In this document: piece by piece, positions 21,617 through 34,532 of the stretch
How positions within the stretch are numbered: the stretch's first letter is position 1
How the letters are laid out: every line of letters begins with the position of its first letter
Source of the DNA: Dillenia suffruticosa
Lineage: Eukaryota; Streptophyta; Magnoliopsida; Dilleniales; Dilleniaceae
Direction of reading: 5' to 3'
Assembly (NCBI GenBank): GCA_033439265.1
Contig: JAVTVX010000001.1
Coordinates: 14,278,608-14,342,607, forward strand
Length of the DNA: 64,000 bases
The notes under the pieces: generated by a model
Database searches by the model: none
What the model was told of the DNA's origin: nothing
What the model saw: only the letters and a program-made list of their open reading frames with translations
Made by a program: the position numbers and the translations under genes

Positions 21617-22829
21617 TATGGGTTTTCAATATAAATCCAACCTAATGTAACATTTTATTTAAATAATAGATCATTAAAATTTCATATTATTATATTCATA
21701 TTCAAATTCGTTTTACAACTTCAATATCAAATTATGCAGCTAGTAGTCTTTAAGTCATGAATCCTTCCTCATCAAAGCCCACAAAGATAAAGGATGCAAA
21801 TACAAACCATCAAAGCAAGATCCACTGTGATCAGCACCGGCAACATGCATAGAAAACAGGAAGCTGCACAAGAACGAATGCCATATGCTATAAAGCATAC
21901 AAACAGGTAATGGAATCGAACATAACATGGTGTCCACAGTGATATTGTATAGTTAAAAAATGGAATAAATTATAGACGGTGCACCTATCGGTCACCTCAT
22001 ATGATGTAGTCTTGGGCAGCCTAGGGGTAGACGGCCACTGTTCCAATGCTAAGACAAAGTCACGTATATCCAATAAGAAGTCTCCTAGGTAGTGATTTAG
22101 ATTTTTACTAAATTTAGTAGTCTAAAAGTAAGATGTTGGATTGTTTAATACTAAATTCTCTGGACAAGTGTTATTTCAGTTAGAATTTTTTTAATTTTAT
22201 ATTTTAAATATTATTGATTTAGTGTTCTTTTTAGAATTTAGAAACTTTCTATTTTTATTAGATTTAAGCCCTATTCTATAATGTTTTCCCATCAATTGAG
22301 GCAATTTTTTAAAAAGGTTTAGGGGTGCTATTAGATTATTCTACTACCTTTAAATATGCGTCACTGAGGTAAAATGTGAAACAAGTGAATGAGTTATTGA
22401 ATAAATGTGCATAGCTAGACTTTCTTCTTCTTGCATATTATTTTCTTTTATGCTCACGAATTGATGTAAACCTTAATTAGAGCAAATGAATTGATAAATA
22501 AGTTTATAGTTTCGTTATTTGTGTAAATATCTTGTTGGCCTATGTTTTGTTCTTTTGCTCTCTCTTTTTCTTTTTATTATTATTATTTTTCTTTTTTTCT
22601 TTTTTTTTTTTACAATTTTCGACCACAAAACGTTAAGTTTTTCTCAAGTTTTTTTCTGCTGCAACATTTTCTTAGCTCTTACCGACCATTTTTCAATTTC
22701 CGGCTGCTTATTTTAATTTTCATGCATTAGATATGGAACTATAGTATCATCCACGATTATGAAATCTGGATTCACTTATAGAGATACTATTCCTAGATGG
22801 TGCTAATTTCACAAAACAAAATCTATCTT
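21617..22829. other. Unclassified AT-rich DNA
   Basis: No gene or repeat partner was recognised. A T-rich tract at about 22555-22620 creates a spurious phenylalanine-rich frame. Confidence 0.5.
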
Positions 22830-22839
22830 TACTATTCTA

Positions 22840-23030
22840 AAAAAGACCAAGGCTCATCCCGTGTACAAACTACTCCTGGCTTAGTGCGGGATAGGAGGAG
22901 GGTGGGCACATATGTACGCAATATTTTGCTTGCATTTTTTTTTGCAAAGAGATTGTTTCCACGTCTCGAACCCATGATCTCGAGGTCACCAAAGGAGCAA
23001 TTTAACCGTTACACTAAAATTCGCCCTCTC
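22840..23030 (-). mobile_element. Au-like SINE
   Basis: On the minus strand this 190-bp unit begins with a tRNA-derived head (A-box-like GTGTAACGGTTAAATTGC, B-box-like ATGGGTTCGAG near 22960-22975) and continues with GTGGAAACAATCTCTTTGCA and a stretch corresponding to the conserved body of plant Au SINEs. It ends in a run of T. A 10-bp duplication TACTATTCTA flanks it (22830-22839 and 23031-23040), as expected for LINE-driven retroposition. The element is non-autonomous and uses a Pol III promoter. Confidence 0.82.
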
Positions 23031-23040
23031 TACTATTCTA

Positions 23041-23615
23041 GAAACGACTACCAAGGAGATTTGCCTATAAACCATAAACTGTCTTAAGCAACATTATAAA
23101 GAACCTTGGGTTTCAAAAGCACTTGTTTACAACCAATACCACATGATTTAAAGGAAATGCCAATTGTGATATCTTATTGTTCCCAAAGCTACTTACATAA
23201 CATTGGGGCATTGTAGAATATGGTGTTGCAAAATTTGATGCATAAGTTTTGAGTATGAACAATATAAGGTTTGGCCACAAGGAGAAAAACATGGTTTCCT
23301 GATTCATATATATATCGTATGGTCAACAAGTAGATATAAACACCAATTACGCGATGAGTGAATTTTATTGTAAGTCCATGCTTAGTACTTCTTTAAGCAT
23401 CTGATAAGCATCTGAGATGTTTCTACAATTTAAGAAACTATAAAAAAAAATAGCTATGCTAAGTGAAACATCCGACATGTTTTTGGCGAATATCTGATGA
23501 ATAGTGCACAAGGATATTGGTTCAAATTCAAAGTGTCAATTCCACTAAAGTCAGATGAAAAATCTTTTAAAGAATGTTAAGATAACATGGTTGATTCATG
23601 CACCATCCTATTTAG

Positions 23616-23617
<2 letters not shown>
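23041..23617. other. Unclassified DNA after the SINE
   Basis: I see no gene, and no repeat that recurs elsewhere in the window. Confidence 0.45.

Positions 23618-23653
<36 letters not shown>
23618..23653. repeat. TA dinucleotide microsatellite
   Basis: An uninterrupted AT/TA run of about 36 bp. Confidence 0.95.
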
Positions 23654-23656
<3 letters not shown>

Positions 23657-23677
23657 CTATGCAGGCTATGTAGAAGT

Positions 23678-25480
23678 CACTACAACGGAAATGACTTATG
23701 GAAACGGACGAAAACTGTGAGGAAAATGTGATAAAACCGTCGATAAAATCTTCTCCAATGGATAGAGGCTCAGTTGGCTAAACACGGGTCTTGGATAGAC
23801 CTATCCCGACACTTGTAATGACCGTTGGAGTATGTTCAACATCCGGACGGATAGAAAAGTGTCAGTAAAAATCAATCTTATATCATTGATTGTAAACGAT
23901 TAATAAAAGTTACTACATTTATCGTTACCTTTGTAAAACGGTTAGTAAAAGTTACTACCTTTATCATCAATCGTAAAGGGTGAGTAAAATTATAATTTTT
24001 ATCGTCACCTTGTAAAGAGTTAGTAAAAATTACTATTTTTTTCGTCATTTTAAGGGTTAGTAAAAGTTTCTAACTTTATTATCACTTAATCACTCAATAT
24101 AACCATTAGAATTGGTACAACTATTTATTGTCGGCAATGAAAGAATAAATATGTTAATTAATGTTACTATCTTTATTGTCGCTCACAGAATTGTTGGGTT
24201 AGCAAATGTTACTACTTTTATTATCGTTTACGGACTTTTTGGTTAGTAAATGTTACTACCTTTATTGTCGTTTACATAAATGTTGGATTAGTAAATGTTA
24301 CTACTTTTATTGTCGCTTACATAAATATTACTACTTTTATTGTCGATTACAGTCTTATTGGTTAGTAAATGTTACTACCTTTATTGTCGATTACAGAATT
24401 ATTGGGTTAGTAAATGTTATTACATTTATTGTCAAATAGAAAGTAAATATTATTACTTTTAGTGTCACTTGCAGAATTATTGTTGATGAGTAAATTTTAC
24501 TAATTTCATTGTCGCTTAGCATATGTGGTTAAAGAGTTTTACTTATTTATTACTTATTATCGGTAACCAAATGTTACTACTCATTTAGGTCGGTTATCAC
24601 AAGGTTAGTAAATGTTAGGACATGTTAATACAAATATTATTATTTTATCGTTAAAATATTATTACTTTATTTTCAAGAAAATGTTACAATTGTGGGTTAT
24701 AAAAGAGTTACGAAATATTATAAATACCGTATCTTAGGAAATGAAATATCTTTTATATCATCATGGAATATATATGATAATGTTACAGACACATTACAAG
24801 AGAAAAAAAAAGATTATAACTTCCGGTCAATACATATCTTCATATCTTCTGAAATGAAATGTTGATGGCAAAAATGTTGACTTGGAGCACCCAAAAAATT
24901 TCAGCATCCGTAGCATCCAGTTGCAGAATCCACCGTGATGTGTGGTATCATTCTATAATAACGAAATTAATATAATTATAAAGTATATTATAAAAATTTG
25001 TACATTTAAATATTATCTTTTGGGATGGAATCAGGAGGTGGTGATGATGATGATGGTTGGTTTCGATGTGCACTTCCAGCATCTTGTATCCGAAAAAACT
25101 AATAATATAAATACAAATAATGCGAATTATTGTTCAGAAGTAAAAATAGTTAAATTATAGTAAGAACTAAAGAAATAATATTTGTAACTCAACACCAACA
25201 ATGAGCTTTGCTTCATTAACGAAGTTCAACAATTCATCTCGCTGGTCACTTCCAGCATGTATAGCAACATGCATAAGAACATTGCTCACCAGATTAGTCA
25301 GATTCTGATTTTGTTTCATCAATTGTTTCATCATAATAGTCATTTATTCATTCTCAATTTTGCTTGAATGCTGCCGTTGTGATGGAGTTGTAATTTTGCT
25401 AACATATTTGATTCTTTTCTTGGAATCAGACCCTTTAACTTTGGATATAAGTTGAAAATAAATTTTTTGAAACCCGTCAT
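23678..25480 (-). mobile_element. Probable truncated CACTA element with subterminal minisatellite
   Basis: The left end CACTACAACGGAAATGAC (23678) has the form of a CACTA terminal repeat. From about 23880 to 24640 there are many imperfect copies of a unit of about 45 bp (TTAGTAAATGTTACTACCTT plus TATTGTCGNTTACA), as in CACTA subterminal regions. On the minus strand around 25190-25440 the translation contains GSDQRDELLNFVNEAKLIVG and MKQLMKQNQNLTNLVSNVL, which looks like the C-terminal coiled region of a plant En/Spm-type transposase. I could not find the opposite terminal repeat, so the element is truncated or the call is wrong. Confidence 0.4.
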
Positions 25481-26022
25481 TTTTCTCCGTTTATCACATT
25501 TTAGTTTTTGAATTTTTTGCTATTTACCTCTCTTTTTATAGTTTGAATAATTAATAGAAAACTTTAATTTTGACATATTACTATATAACTCCGGGAAATA
25601 GTAATAAGTATTACTACTATATTACTAGATTGGGTGCATGCCTGCGCGGCACAATCGTAGGCAGAGCCACCCATACAAGCACGCCCGCAAATGCCCTCGC
25701 GGTACAACCTGTGGTTCAACCGACACCTTAATTTAAAATAATAATTTTATTCTTTTAAATAACAAAATATTTATATTATTAATATAATCATATGAAATCT
25801 TTAAATTATATTACTAAATTTGTTATATATGAAATTATAAAATTATATTACTAAGTTTATTATATACAATCATTAAAACTATTAAATTAATAATTTTTAT
25901 TATATAGTATTATAATACATTTATTATATCTTTTTATGAATATATAATTTTAAATAAAATCATATATTACAAAAGGTACTATATTTTTTATATTATTATT
26001 ATTACATTATTTACATATGATT
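25481..26022. other. AT-rich spacer with a small GC-rich patch
   Basis: Nothing gene-like. A GC-rich patch at about 25630-25730 (CATGCCTGCGCGGCACAATC) stands out from AT-rich surroundings. Confidence 0.4.
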
Positions 26023-26027
26023 ATATT

Positions 26028-27474
26028 TGTTAAGCAAATTGTTATTTCTTAGTTTTGATGATAATAAAATCTCTCATATGATTCTAATCAATTTATTTAG
26101 TATGCATAATTTTTTATTTAATATAAAAGTGATAGAACCAATCATAAAATCGATCATAGAAGCAAAACTTATTTTGTCATAAAAGTAAGATCTTTTTATA
26201 TCTGTTAAAAACCTAGTCAGCAAGATAAGTGTAGATTGGGTACCACACTTAATCTATTGTTGATCCTAGATGTACATAAAAGATACCTCAACATGAAAAA
26301 AATTCTTATTCCACCATTTAAAAATTTTTCTAAATGTTGAAGTGTAATCATTTGGATATGTTTAAATAGTCATATCTTCTTATGTGTTGAAATATTTCCA
26401 AAACCGAAAATTATTTTTCGAAAAAGGTGTGTAGAACTTCAATTTCAAGTATTTACAGTTCAAATATTTTACGGATATATTGGAGAAAAATCAGCTGAAA
26501 ATTGGTTGTTACTCATTTTATATAGCAGAATTACTTGTCAAAAAATAGTTCTGAAGGAATATTTGGCCTTCGATATCTTCACCACTGGTTTTGAATTTTT
26601 GAATTTGATTATGCTACATATAGTATTACAGTTGAACAATAAATATGATGATTCGTGACCAATTATCTTGAGATTTTGATAGAGAAATAAATAGATAAAA
26701 TTGACTAGTTATTCTAAAAAATTCAGAACTGGGGGGCTAATTTTTTGGAGCTGTTTTTGAATTTTTGGGGAAAGCAATTATTCGGATATAATCAAAACAA
26801 CTTTTGAATATGTTAGATGGATGTTTAAATTTCAGAAAAGAAATATTTACTCTCGGTAAACTTCAAAATTCAAGAGAATTTGGAGGCTATTTTTTCGGGA
26901 CTGTTGTTGAAAACTGTTGTAGTAATTTTGGGATTTTTTACTACTGTTTGTTGAGTCTCTTTGTTATCAAATACAGCAGCTATCAGCAGGTTTTTCATGG
27001 TGTGAGAATATAGGACGTGAGAGGCTGAATGACTATCAATTTTTGAGACTTTATAGCACCAAAAACTCAAGAAGAACCTTTGCAATTCTGAGCACTACTG
27101 CTGTTATTTTTATTTACTTATCTTGTAATCTTTGATTGAACATTTGTGTGATTTGTCTTCCATTGTTGGACGAAATAGTCTTCATGGAGTGAAGATCAGA
27201 AGTCAACAAGTGGATGTACTGTGTTGTGTTGGATCATAGTGGAAACTAGCAGGTTGCTAGAGCCCGGCTTGCTTGACTGGAAGTGTGGATATAGGCACAA
27301 GGCCGAACCACTATAAACCATATTTGTCTTCTTACTCTTTCATTTATTTTTGTTATATTTTCGATAAATTGACCATAGGTTTACTTAGATCTAAGTAAAA
27401 TTAGATAAAAATTTGAAAAGTCAATTTTAAACAACTAATTCAACCCCCCTTCTTGGTTGTCTTTGGGACCAACA
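26028..27474 (+). repeat. 5' LTR of Copia-3
   Basis: A 1447-bp LTR beginning TGTTAAGCAAATTG and ending GGGACCAACA. The partner is at 34533-35980. The initiator-Met-like primer site follows at 27476. Confidence 0.93.
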
Positions 27475-27533
27475 ATTAGTATCAGAGCTGGTTCTCTACT
27501 CCATTAAAGAGAGCTTTTTAGAGTGTTTAATCC

Positions 27534-29446
27534 ATGGTTTTTTCTTATAACTATGGTCAAGCCATGAACAGGACACCATATTTCGATGGTGTAAACTTTT
27601 CCCATTGGAAATGTAGGATGGAGACATTCATTTAAGCCACTGATTATGAGATTTAGGAAGTGATAAATTCTGAAAATATAAAAGTTAAATTACCTATTAT
27701 CACAGAGGATAATAAGAGAAAAATATCTATTAATTCTCGTGCTAAACACTTACTTTTATGTGTTATCTCACCAATTAAGTTTAACTTAGTTTTTTCATAT
27801 GCAACAGTAAAATAAATCTGAGATAGGTTGTGTATTACACATGAAGGAACCAGCATTATGAAAGAGACTCGAATCAACTTGTTGATGTAACAATATGAGC
27901 TCTTTCGTTTTCAGCAAGGAGAAAGTATAAAAGATATGTTCAATAGATTTTCTATAATTACTAATGAACTTGATTCTCTTGGAAAAATGATTTCAAATTC
28001 TGATCAAGTGAAAAAGGTTTTTTGAGTATTGCCAAGAACCTGGGATGCCAAGAAGACTGCTATTGAGGAAGTCTAAGACCTAAACAAGCTGTCTCTCAAT
28101 TAATTAAGAAGAAAATTGATATCCTATAAAACTGAAATATTTCACACTGCTGAATCTGAAAACAAGAAGAAATCTATTGCATTTGCTACTGAAGAGAATG
28201 AAAATTCAGCAGAGGATGACAGCAGTGATCAAGACATCAACATGCTAGCCAAAAAGCTCTCTCGTGTCTTCGAGAAAAAGGGTAAAAAAGGCTTTAAATC
28301 TAAGAACTTTCAAAATTCACAAAAGTTTAAGTTCAATGTAGGAAAAGACAGCAGAAAATCAAAACAAAAAGATGAAAAAATCTGTTATGAGTGCAAAAAG
28401 AATGGACACATTAAATATGAGTGTCCAGTACTGCTGAAAAAGATTGAAGTATTCAAGAAGAAAAGCAAAACAATAATAGTCACATGGAGTGATTCAGAAA
28501 ATGAAAATTTAGATGATAAAAGTTTAGAAACATAAGAAGAAGTTAATCTTTGTCTTATGATGAAAGATGAGATAATTTCTAAAAATTCATTTGATATTGT
28601 TGAATCTGACAACTTATTAAAAAAAATTTCAGAACTGAAAAATAAAGTTAACATATTAGAAAATGAGAAGAATTTGTTTAGGTAAACCAAGAATTTGTTG
28701 AACTCTGAAAATGAAACCATTAGAGCTAAAAATGAGACACTAAAAAGTAAAAACTATGGACTGAAAAATGAAATATATATTCTGAAAAATAGAATAGTTG
28801 AACTATCAAAATCAATAGAAAATACATTCCAAAAGTTTCATGAAAGTGATGAAAAATTAACTAAGTTATTTTCCATACAAAGACTAAATTTTTCCAAAAG
28901 AGGTTTAGACTATGTTAATGATCATGAGAAGCCTTCAAGTTCTAACAATAGCTGTTTTGTTAAAGTTGCAGAAACAGGTGATAAAATTTCATTTTATCAT
29001 AGATCCATACAAAAGTTTGCACAAAAAAATCAAAGTTTTGCTTCAAAAATTGTCCAACAAACTGCACAAAACCTGTATAAAACTCTCTCATAGTCTGCAC
29101 AAAATGTGCACATAAATTTTTCACAAATTGTACAAAAATATCACAAAGTGCCATACAGAACTTCATATAGAAGTACTCATAGAACTACCCATAGAAATCT
29201 TAGGCAGAAATCAAATTTTTACAAAAAATTTTATTTTGGATTTGGATATAATAAATTTGGCAATATACGGAATTATTTTAATTATAAACCCTATTATGCA
29301 AAAAATAAAAATAATATTATTTTTTACTACATATGTCATAAAATTTGTCATTTTGCTAGAAGTTATTTTTTGAACAAGCTTAGTGTATATCAAGGCAAAT
29401 TCAATTCCTATACAAGCTTGTCTTCAAAAGGATCCAAATATGTTTG
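27534..29446 (+). pseudogene. Copia-3 gag (broken)
   Basis: The likely start is the ATG at 27534 (MVFSYNYGQAMNRTPYFDGV), followed by NFSHWKCRMETF, the Copia capsid signature. Stops interrupt the frame repeatedly. Surviving open stretches include 28116-28535 with an acidic region and the zinc knuckle CYECKKNGHIKYEC (28382-28423), and 28695-29093, a coiled-coil-like region of repeated ENE, KNE and LKNEI words. A second, damaged zinc-knuckle-like block (ICHKICHFARSYF) lies near 29330-29370. The long coiled coil between two knuckles fits SIRE-type gag proteins. Confidence 0.8.
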
Positions 29447-30830
29447 AGTTCTCAATAATAGATAATGGTTTTTCTTTATGTGTAGGAACAAAAGGCAAAA
29501 TCAAAGGAAAATGGTATGTTGATAGCGGATGATCGAGACATATGACCGGTGATACCTCATTGTTCAAGAAACTTGAAAGAATAAACCTTGAAGTGGTGAT
29601 CTTTGGAGATAATCAAAAAGGAAAAATAATTAGAAAATGCACAATAAGTGTAAATTCTACCTCTATAAAAAATGTACTTTTTATTGATAAATTGATGCAT
29701 AATTTGTTGAGTGTAAGCCAATTGTATGATTTAGGTTATGATATCTTATTTAAAAGAGCTAAATACATAGTGTGTAATAGTGAGTCGCATGAATAAATTC
29801 TTGAGGGAAAAAGATTAGGTAATGTTAATATAGTAGACTCTATAATGTTAAATAGTTTAAAAAAAATTGTTTAATGTCCTTTAATAATGACATTTTTACA
29901 TGGCATAAAAAATTAGGTCACATAAATTGCAAGCAATTATAAAAATTGTTCAACGAAAATATGGTTAAAGGAATTTTTAAATTCTCATTGAAAGAACCTA
30001 TAACATGTAGTGCATGCTCTTTGAACAAATAAGTAAAAACATTCTTTCAAAGTAAATATCACATTTTCATATTTAGACCTCTAGAAATGTTGCATATAGA
30101 TTTATTTGGATCGGTTAGGAATCTAAGTTTTGGAGGAAACAAATATGGACTAATTATTGTTGATAATTTTTCTAAATTCACTTGAATTTTATTTTTAACC
30201 CACAGAAGTGAAACTTTTGAAATATTTAAAATTTTTTCAAAGAAAATTCAAAATGAAAAAAAATTAAAAATAGTTAGTTTAAGAATCAACCATGAAAAAG
30301 AATTTGATAATTTAGAATTTATAAACTATTGTGATAAAAAGCGAATAAATCAAAATTTTTCAGTACCTTACACACCACAACAAAATATGGTAGTTGAATG
30401 TAAAAATAGAATTATTCAAGAAATGACTAAAACTATATTAAATGATAATGGTGTAGGAAAATAATTTTGGGCCGAAACCACATCTACAACATGTTATATA
30501 ATAAATAGAGTGTAAATAAGATCTATGACAAACAAAATCCCCTATGAAATTTTTAAAAGAAGAAAACAAAATATTTCATATTTTCATATATTTGGATGCA
30601 CATATTTTATTTTGAAAAATAATATGAATATTAGAGATAAATTTGATGAAAAAATAATTGAAGGAATTTTTCTAGATTATTTTTTAAATAGCAAGATTTA
30701 TAAAGTTTTCAATAAAGAGTCTAAAATTGCGAAAGAAACAATAAATGTTAAATTTCATGAAAATGAATTTCAAAAAATAGAAATGAAAGATGATCATATT
30801 ATATAAATTGAAATCCCCCTTGAAAAACAA
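29447..30830 (+). pseudogene. Copia-3 protease and integrase (broken)
   Basis: The protease active site is near 29514-29560 (KWYVDSG-stop-SRHMTGDTSLFKKL), where the stop replaces the usual Cys or Ala codon. The frame at 29542-29796 retains MHNLLSVSQLYDLGYD, the typical end of Copia protease. Integrase pieces follow: WHKKLGH near 29900, ACSL near 30010, HIDLFG near 30095, a TPQQN-like block near 30375-30385 and the open stretch 30525-30806 with TNKIPYEIFKRRKQNISYFH. Stops and frameshifts are frequent, so no integrase can be made. Confidence 0.82.
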
Positions 30831-31019
30831 AATGCAAAACAAGATGATAAAAATGAAATAAATCAAAATAAACAAAGAGAGGAAATAGTTAAAAATTGGA
30901 AATATTTACCTAATCATTCACCTAATAATATAATGGGAGATGTAAGTAAAAGAATAAGAACTAAATCAAATTATAGAAATATTGAAAATCAATTTTCATT
31001 AATCTCTACCATAGAAACG

Positions 31020-32510
31020 AAAGCCATAGAAGAAGCCGTAGAAGATGAAAGTTAGATAAAGACTATGCAAGAAAAATTAAATCAATTTAAAAGAAACAAT
31101 ATTTGGACTTTAGAACCAAAACCTAAAGATAAATCAATAATTGGAACTAAATGGAATTTTCGAAATAAATTGGATGAAAATGGAAATGTTGTAAGAAACA
31201 AATCTAGACTAGTTGTAAAAGGATATTTACAAGAGGAAGAAATTGACTATGATGAAACTTTTGTTCCCGTTGCTAGATTAGAGGCAATTAGACTACTTTA
31301 GATTTTGTATATTTTAAAGATTTTAAATTATATCAAATGGATGTTAAGAGTGCATTTTTAAATGGCTACATATAAGAAAAAGTATATGTTAGTCAACCAT
31401 CCGATTTTGAAGAATATAATAAAGAAGATTATGTCTATAAATTGCAAAAAGAATTGTATGGTCCATAACAAGCACCAAGGACATGGTATGATAGGCTAAG
31501 TGAATATCTTGTGAAAAATAATTTTAAAAAGAAAATATAGACACTACTTTATTTATCAAGCATGTTGATGATGATATTCTTGTTATTCAAATATATGTTG
31601 ATAATATTGTGTTTAGATCTACAAATGAACATTTCTATGATGATTTTAACAATATCATGAAGAGTGAATTTGAAATGTCAATGATGGGTAAATTAAATTT
31701 CTTTCTTGGATTATAAATTAAACAATCTTTTCATAGTATATTTATAAGTCAAGAAAAGTATGCAAAAAAATTAATTAAAAAATTTGGTATAGAAAATTCG
31801 AAACATGTTAGTACCCCTATGTCTACCTTTATTAAATTAGATTTAGATGAAAAAGGAAAAGATGTGAATGAAAAACTCTATAGAAACATGATATGATCAT
31901 TGTTATATTTGACCGCTTCTAAATCCGATATTTTATTTAGTGTATATTTATGTGCAAAATTTCAAAGCGAATCTAAGAAATCTCATCTTAGAGCCACCAA
32001 AAGAATTTTAAAGTATGTAACCAATACAAAAAATTTAGAAATATGGTATCTAAAAAATTAAATTTTGAATTAATTGAATATTCGGATGCCGATTATGCCG
32101 GTTATAAAATTAATCGAAAAAGTATTTCAGGTACTTGTCAATTTTTAGGTGACAAAATCATAAGTTGGATATCTAAGAAACAAAATTCAGTTGTATTATC
32201 AATAGCCGAATCGGAATATGTCTCAATAGAAAATTATTGTGCTCAAATTTTGTGGTTAAAACAATAATTTAGAGACTATAGGTTATATTATAAAAATATT
32301 ATCATAAAATATAACAATACAAGTGCTATTTGTTTTATCAAATATCCCATAAACATTGAAGATCAAAACACATAGAGATTAGACACCATTTTATTAGAGA
32401 TCATATTTTAAATGGAGATGTAATTTTGGAATATGTTGAGATACAAAATCAACATACCGATATTTTTACGAAACCTTTAGACAAAAAAAGATTTGAAAAC
32501 ATTAGAAAGG
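31020..32510 (+). pseudogene. Copia-3 reverse transcriptase and RNase H (broken)
   Basis: RT pieces: KAIEEAVEDES near 31020, the open frame 31065-31301 ([20 protein letters not shown] and [20 protein letters not shown]), and YQMDVKSAFLNGYI near 31325. The active-site block reads YVDN (31594-31605), with Asn where catalytic Asp is expected. The RNase H open frame 32043-32267 contains YSDADYAGYKINRKSISGTC and SIAESEYVSIEN. The end near 32400-32500 still reads HFIRDHILNGDVILEYVEIQ and TDIFTKPLDKKRFEN. Stops occur throughout. Confidence 0.85.
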
Positions 32511-32650
32511 AAATAAGAGTGTGCTTTCCATTAAAAAAAAAATTCAGTACATAGAGACTTAAGTTAACAGCACACATAGAACCTCTGCAACAAAACAGTA
32601 TCTCTCTATCTTTGAAAGCCCTAACAGAGAACCCAAAATTCAAATCCAAA

Positions 32651-33906
32651 ATGGTTTCACGCAAATCTTCAAGAATCATGGGAAGAACAACAAATAATCC
32701 ATCTTCTTCACATATTAACATCTCAAGTTTTGATTCTCCAAGCTCTGATTCTTCAACTTCTGATTTTTCAAGTTTTCGTTTCAATCATGATCCTTAGAAC
32801 CCTAGATCAAATTCAACACCCACTCATGATTCTGATTCTCAATCAACTGAAAATCAAACTCATCCATCGAATCAAGAATCCCATCAAAACTTCTCAGAAA
32901 ACCAGATTCTTCAATCCTTTCGAATCCAACTTCCCTATACTCTGTCACGTCTAATCATATTCGAAATTGGTTCCTGTAAGTTTGTAGATTTCTACTATTT
33001 TGAGCAAATGAGTTTGGAGATGCGAACTATTCTTGAGAGAATTAGAGGTGTTGGATTATGTGACAGCAATAGAAACTGCATAAGAAAGATAATTTTTGAT
33101 TTCTACAAGAACTTAGATGCTGAACATTCTGATGTTTTGAGATGAAAACTATTGGGTATTAGAGTTGAGATTATCAAGAATGATATTACTCATTATTTAG
33201 GATTTCAAAAGACAGATGATCAGTCACTTGAAAATATGAAGAAAAGAGATATTTATAAGTTGTTTCATGCAAATTCTAACTTTGGAATAGGATACTTGTA
33301 TAAAAAAGACTTTACTCTCATTGTTAGAATTCTACACAAGATTGTTTTGATATGCCTCATTTCAAGATATGGAAGCTCTACCACTGTAGCTATAGAAGAC
33401 GGTAGAATTTTTATTGCATGCTGCTGAACAGATAAATTGATATGGTGAATGTATTTGTCAATCATATTCATAGGAATAAGAGCAGCAAACCATATGACAA
33501 TATTCTAATGAGGCTATTTGATTTCAAAGGATTTGATTTTTCAAGTTTAAGGGATTCTGTCCTAGAGCCATCAGTGTTAGGAGAATCAATGGTATCTCAC
33601 ATGGGAATAACTATTTCTAATGATAATGTCTGGAAAGACAAGGATGATTCCTTCTGGAAAGAAAAATTTTAAGGAAATAGAGGTATAACCTATCCATTTG
33701 CAGAAAAAAACAAATGAAGAACCTCTGAGATCTATATTTGAACATGGTGAATATTCAAAAAGGAAGAAAAAACAAGCCAATACAACTAATGAAGATGACT
33801 AGCAGCAAAGGATTGAAAAGAAAATTGATGAGTGTATAAAAAGATAAAAAAAAACTCAATCACAGATTTCTGAAATTCTGAGGTTGCTATCCAAGAATAC
33901 ATCTTA
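32651..33906 (+). pseudogene. Putative env-like extra reading frame of Copia-3 (broken)
   Basis: After RNase H, and still well inside the element, a broken frame starts at ATG 32651 (MVSRKSSRIMGRTTNNPSSS), is rich in Ser and Asp at first, and continues in pieces. One piece holds GIRVEIIKNDITHYLGF and FTLIVRILHKIVLICLIS (33152-33427); another holds VNVFVNHIHRNKSSKPYDNI and MRLFDFKGFDFSS (33442-33672). SIRE/Maximus elements often carry an additional env-like frame in this position. The match here rests on position and general character, not on a specific motif. It could also be a captured host fragment. Confidence 0.45.
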
Positions 33907-34161
33907 AACTTAACCATTTCCTGTTCTGACTCTCTGAAGTTGCTGCCTCTATACTCTGTCATTCACTTCTGTGTTTTGACAAAGAAAATTTCTTTGTATT
34001 TCGATCCTGTATCTTTCTTGTATTCCTGTCAGACTTCAATAAAATCGATGTCTTCTTTTATGTACTTCAATGCTTCAATACTTCAATATTTCTATACTAC
34101 AATGCTTCAATGCTTCAATGTTTTATTGCTGTAATTCTTTTTAATGCAACAAAAAGGGGAG

Positions 34162-34216
<55 letters not shown>

Positions 34217-34532
34217 CTCAAACAAAAGCCAAATAATGCACAATCAGAACTCGTATTGTTTTATTTGAAACTGTATTTTGAAGACAAAAGGAATCTGCAC
34301 ACATTGAGGGGGAGAACAATATGATGCAACACATAATAAAGTTCAAATGCAAAAAATGACTGCACTAATGACTGCACTTTGAAACTTTGAAACTTACAAC
34401 TTAAATAAAACAAGCAAACTCATTTGATGTTGTGTTCATATGACTTACATGATTATTTGAGAATATGTTATATTGAACAATTATTGTGCATTTATTTTTT
34501 AAAGATTTTGTTATTATCAAAAAGGGAGAAAA
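33907..34532 (+). other. Copia-3 3' non-coding region, TA repeat and purine tracts
   Basis: Contains a TA dinucleotide repeat at about 34167-34213, two earlier purine tracts (near 34151 and 34305) and the functional-looking tract AAAAAGGGAGAAAA at 34519-34532 directly before the 3' LTR. Confidence 0.75.

Noticed and set aside
22519-22730. Phe-rich small membrane protein
   Set aside because: It is a T-rich low-complexity tract.
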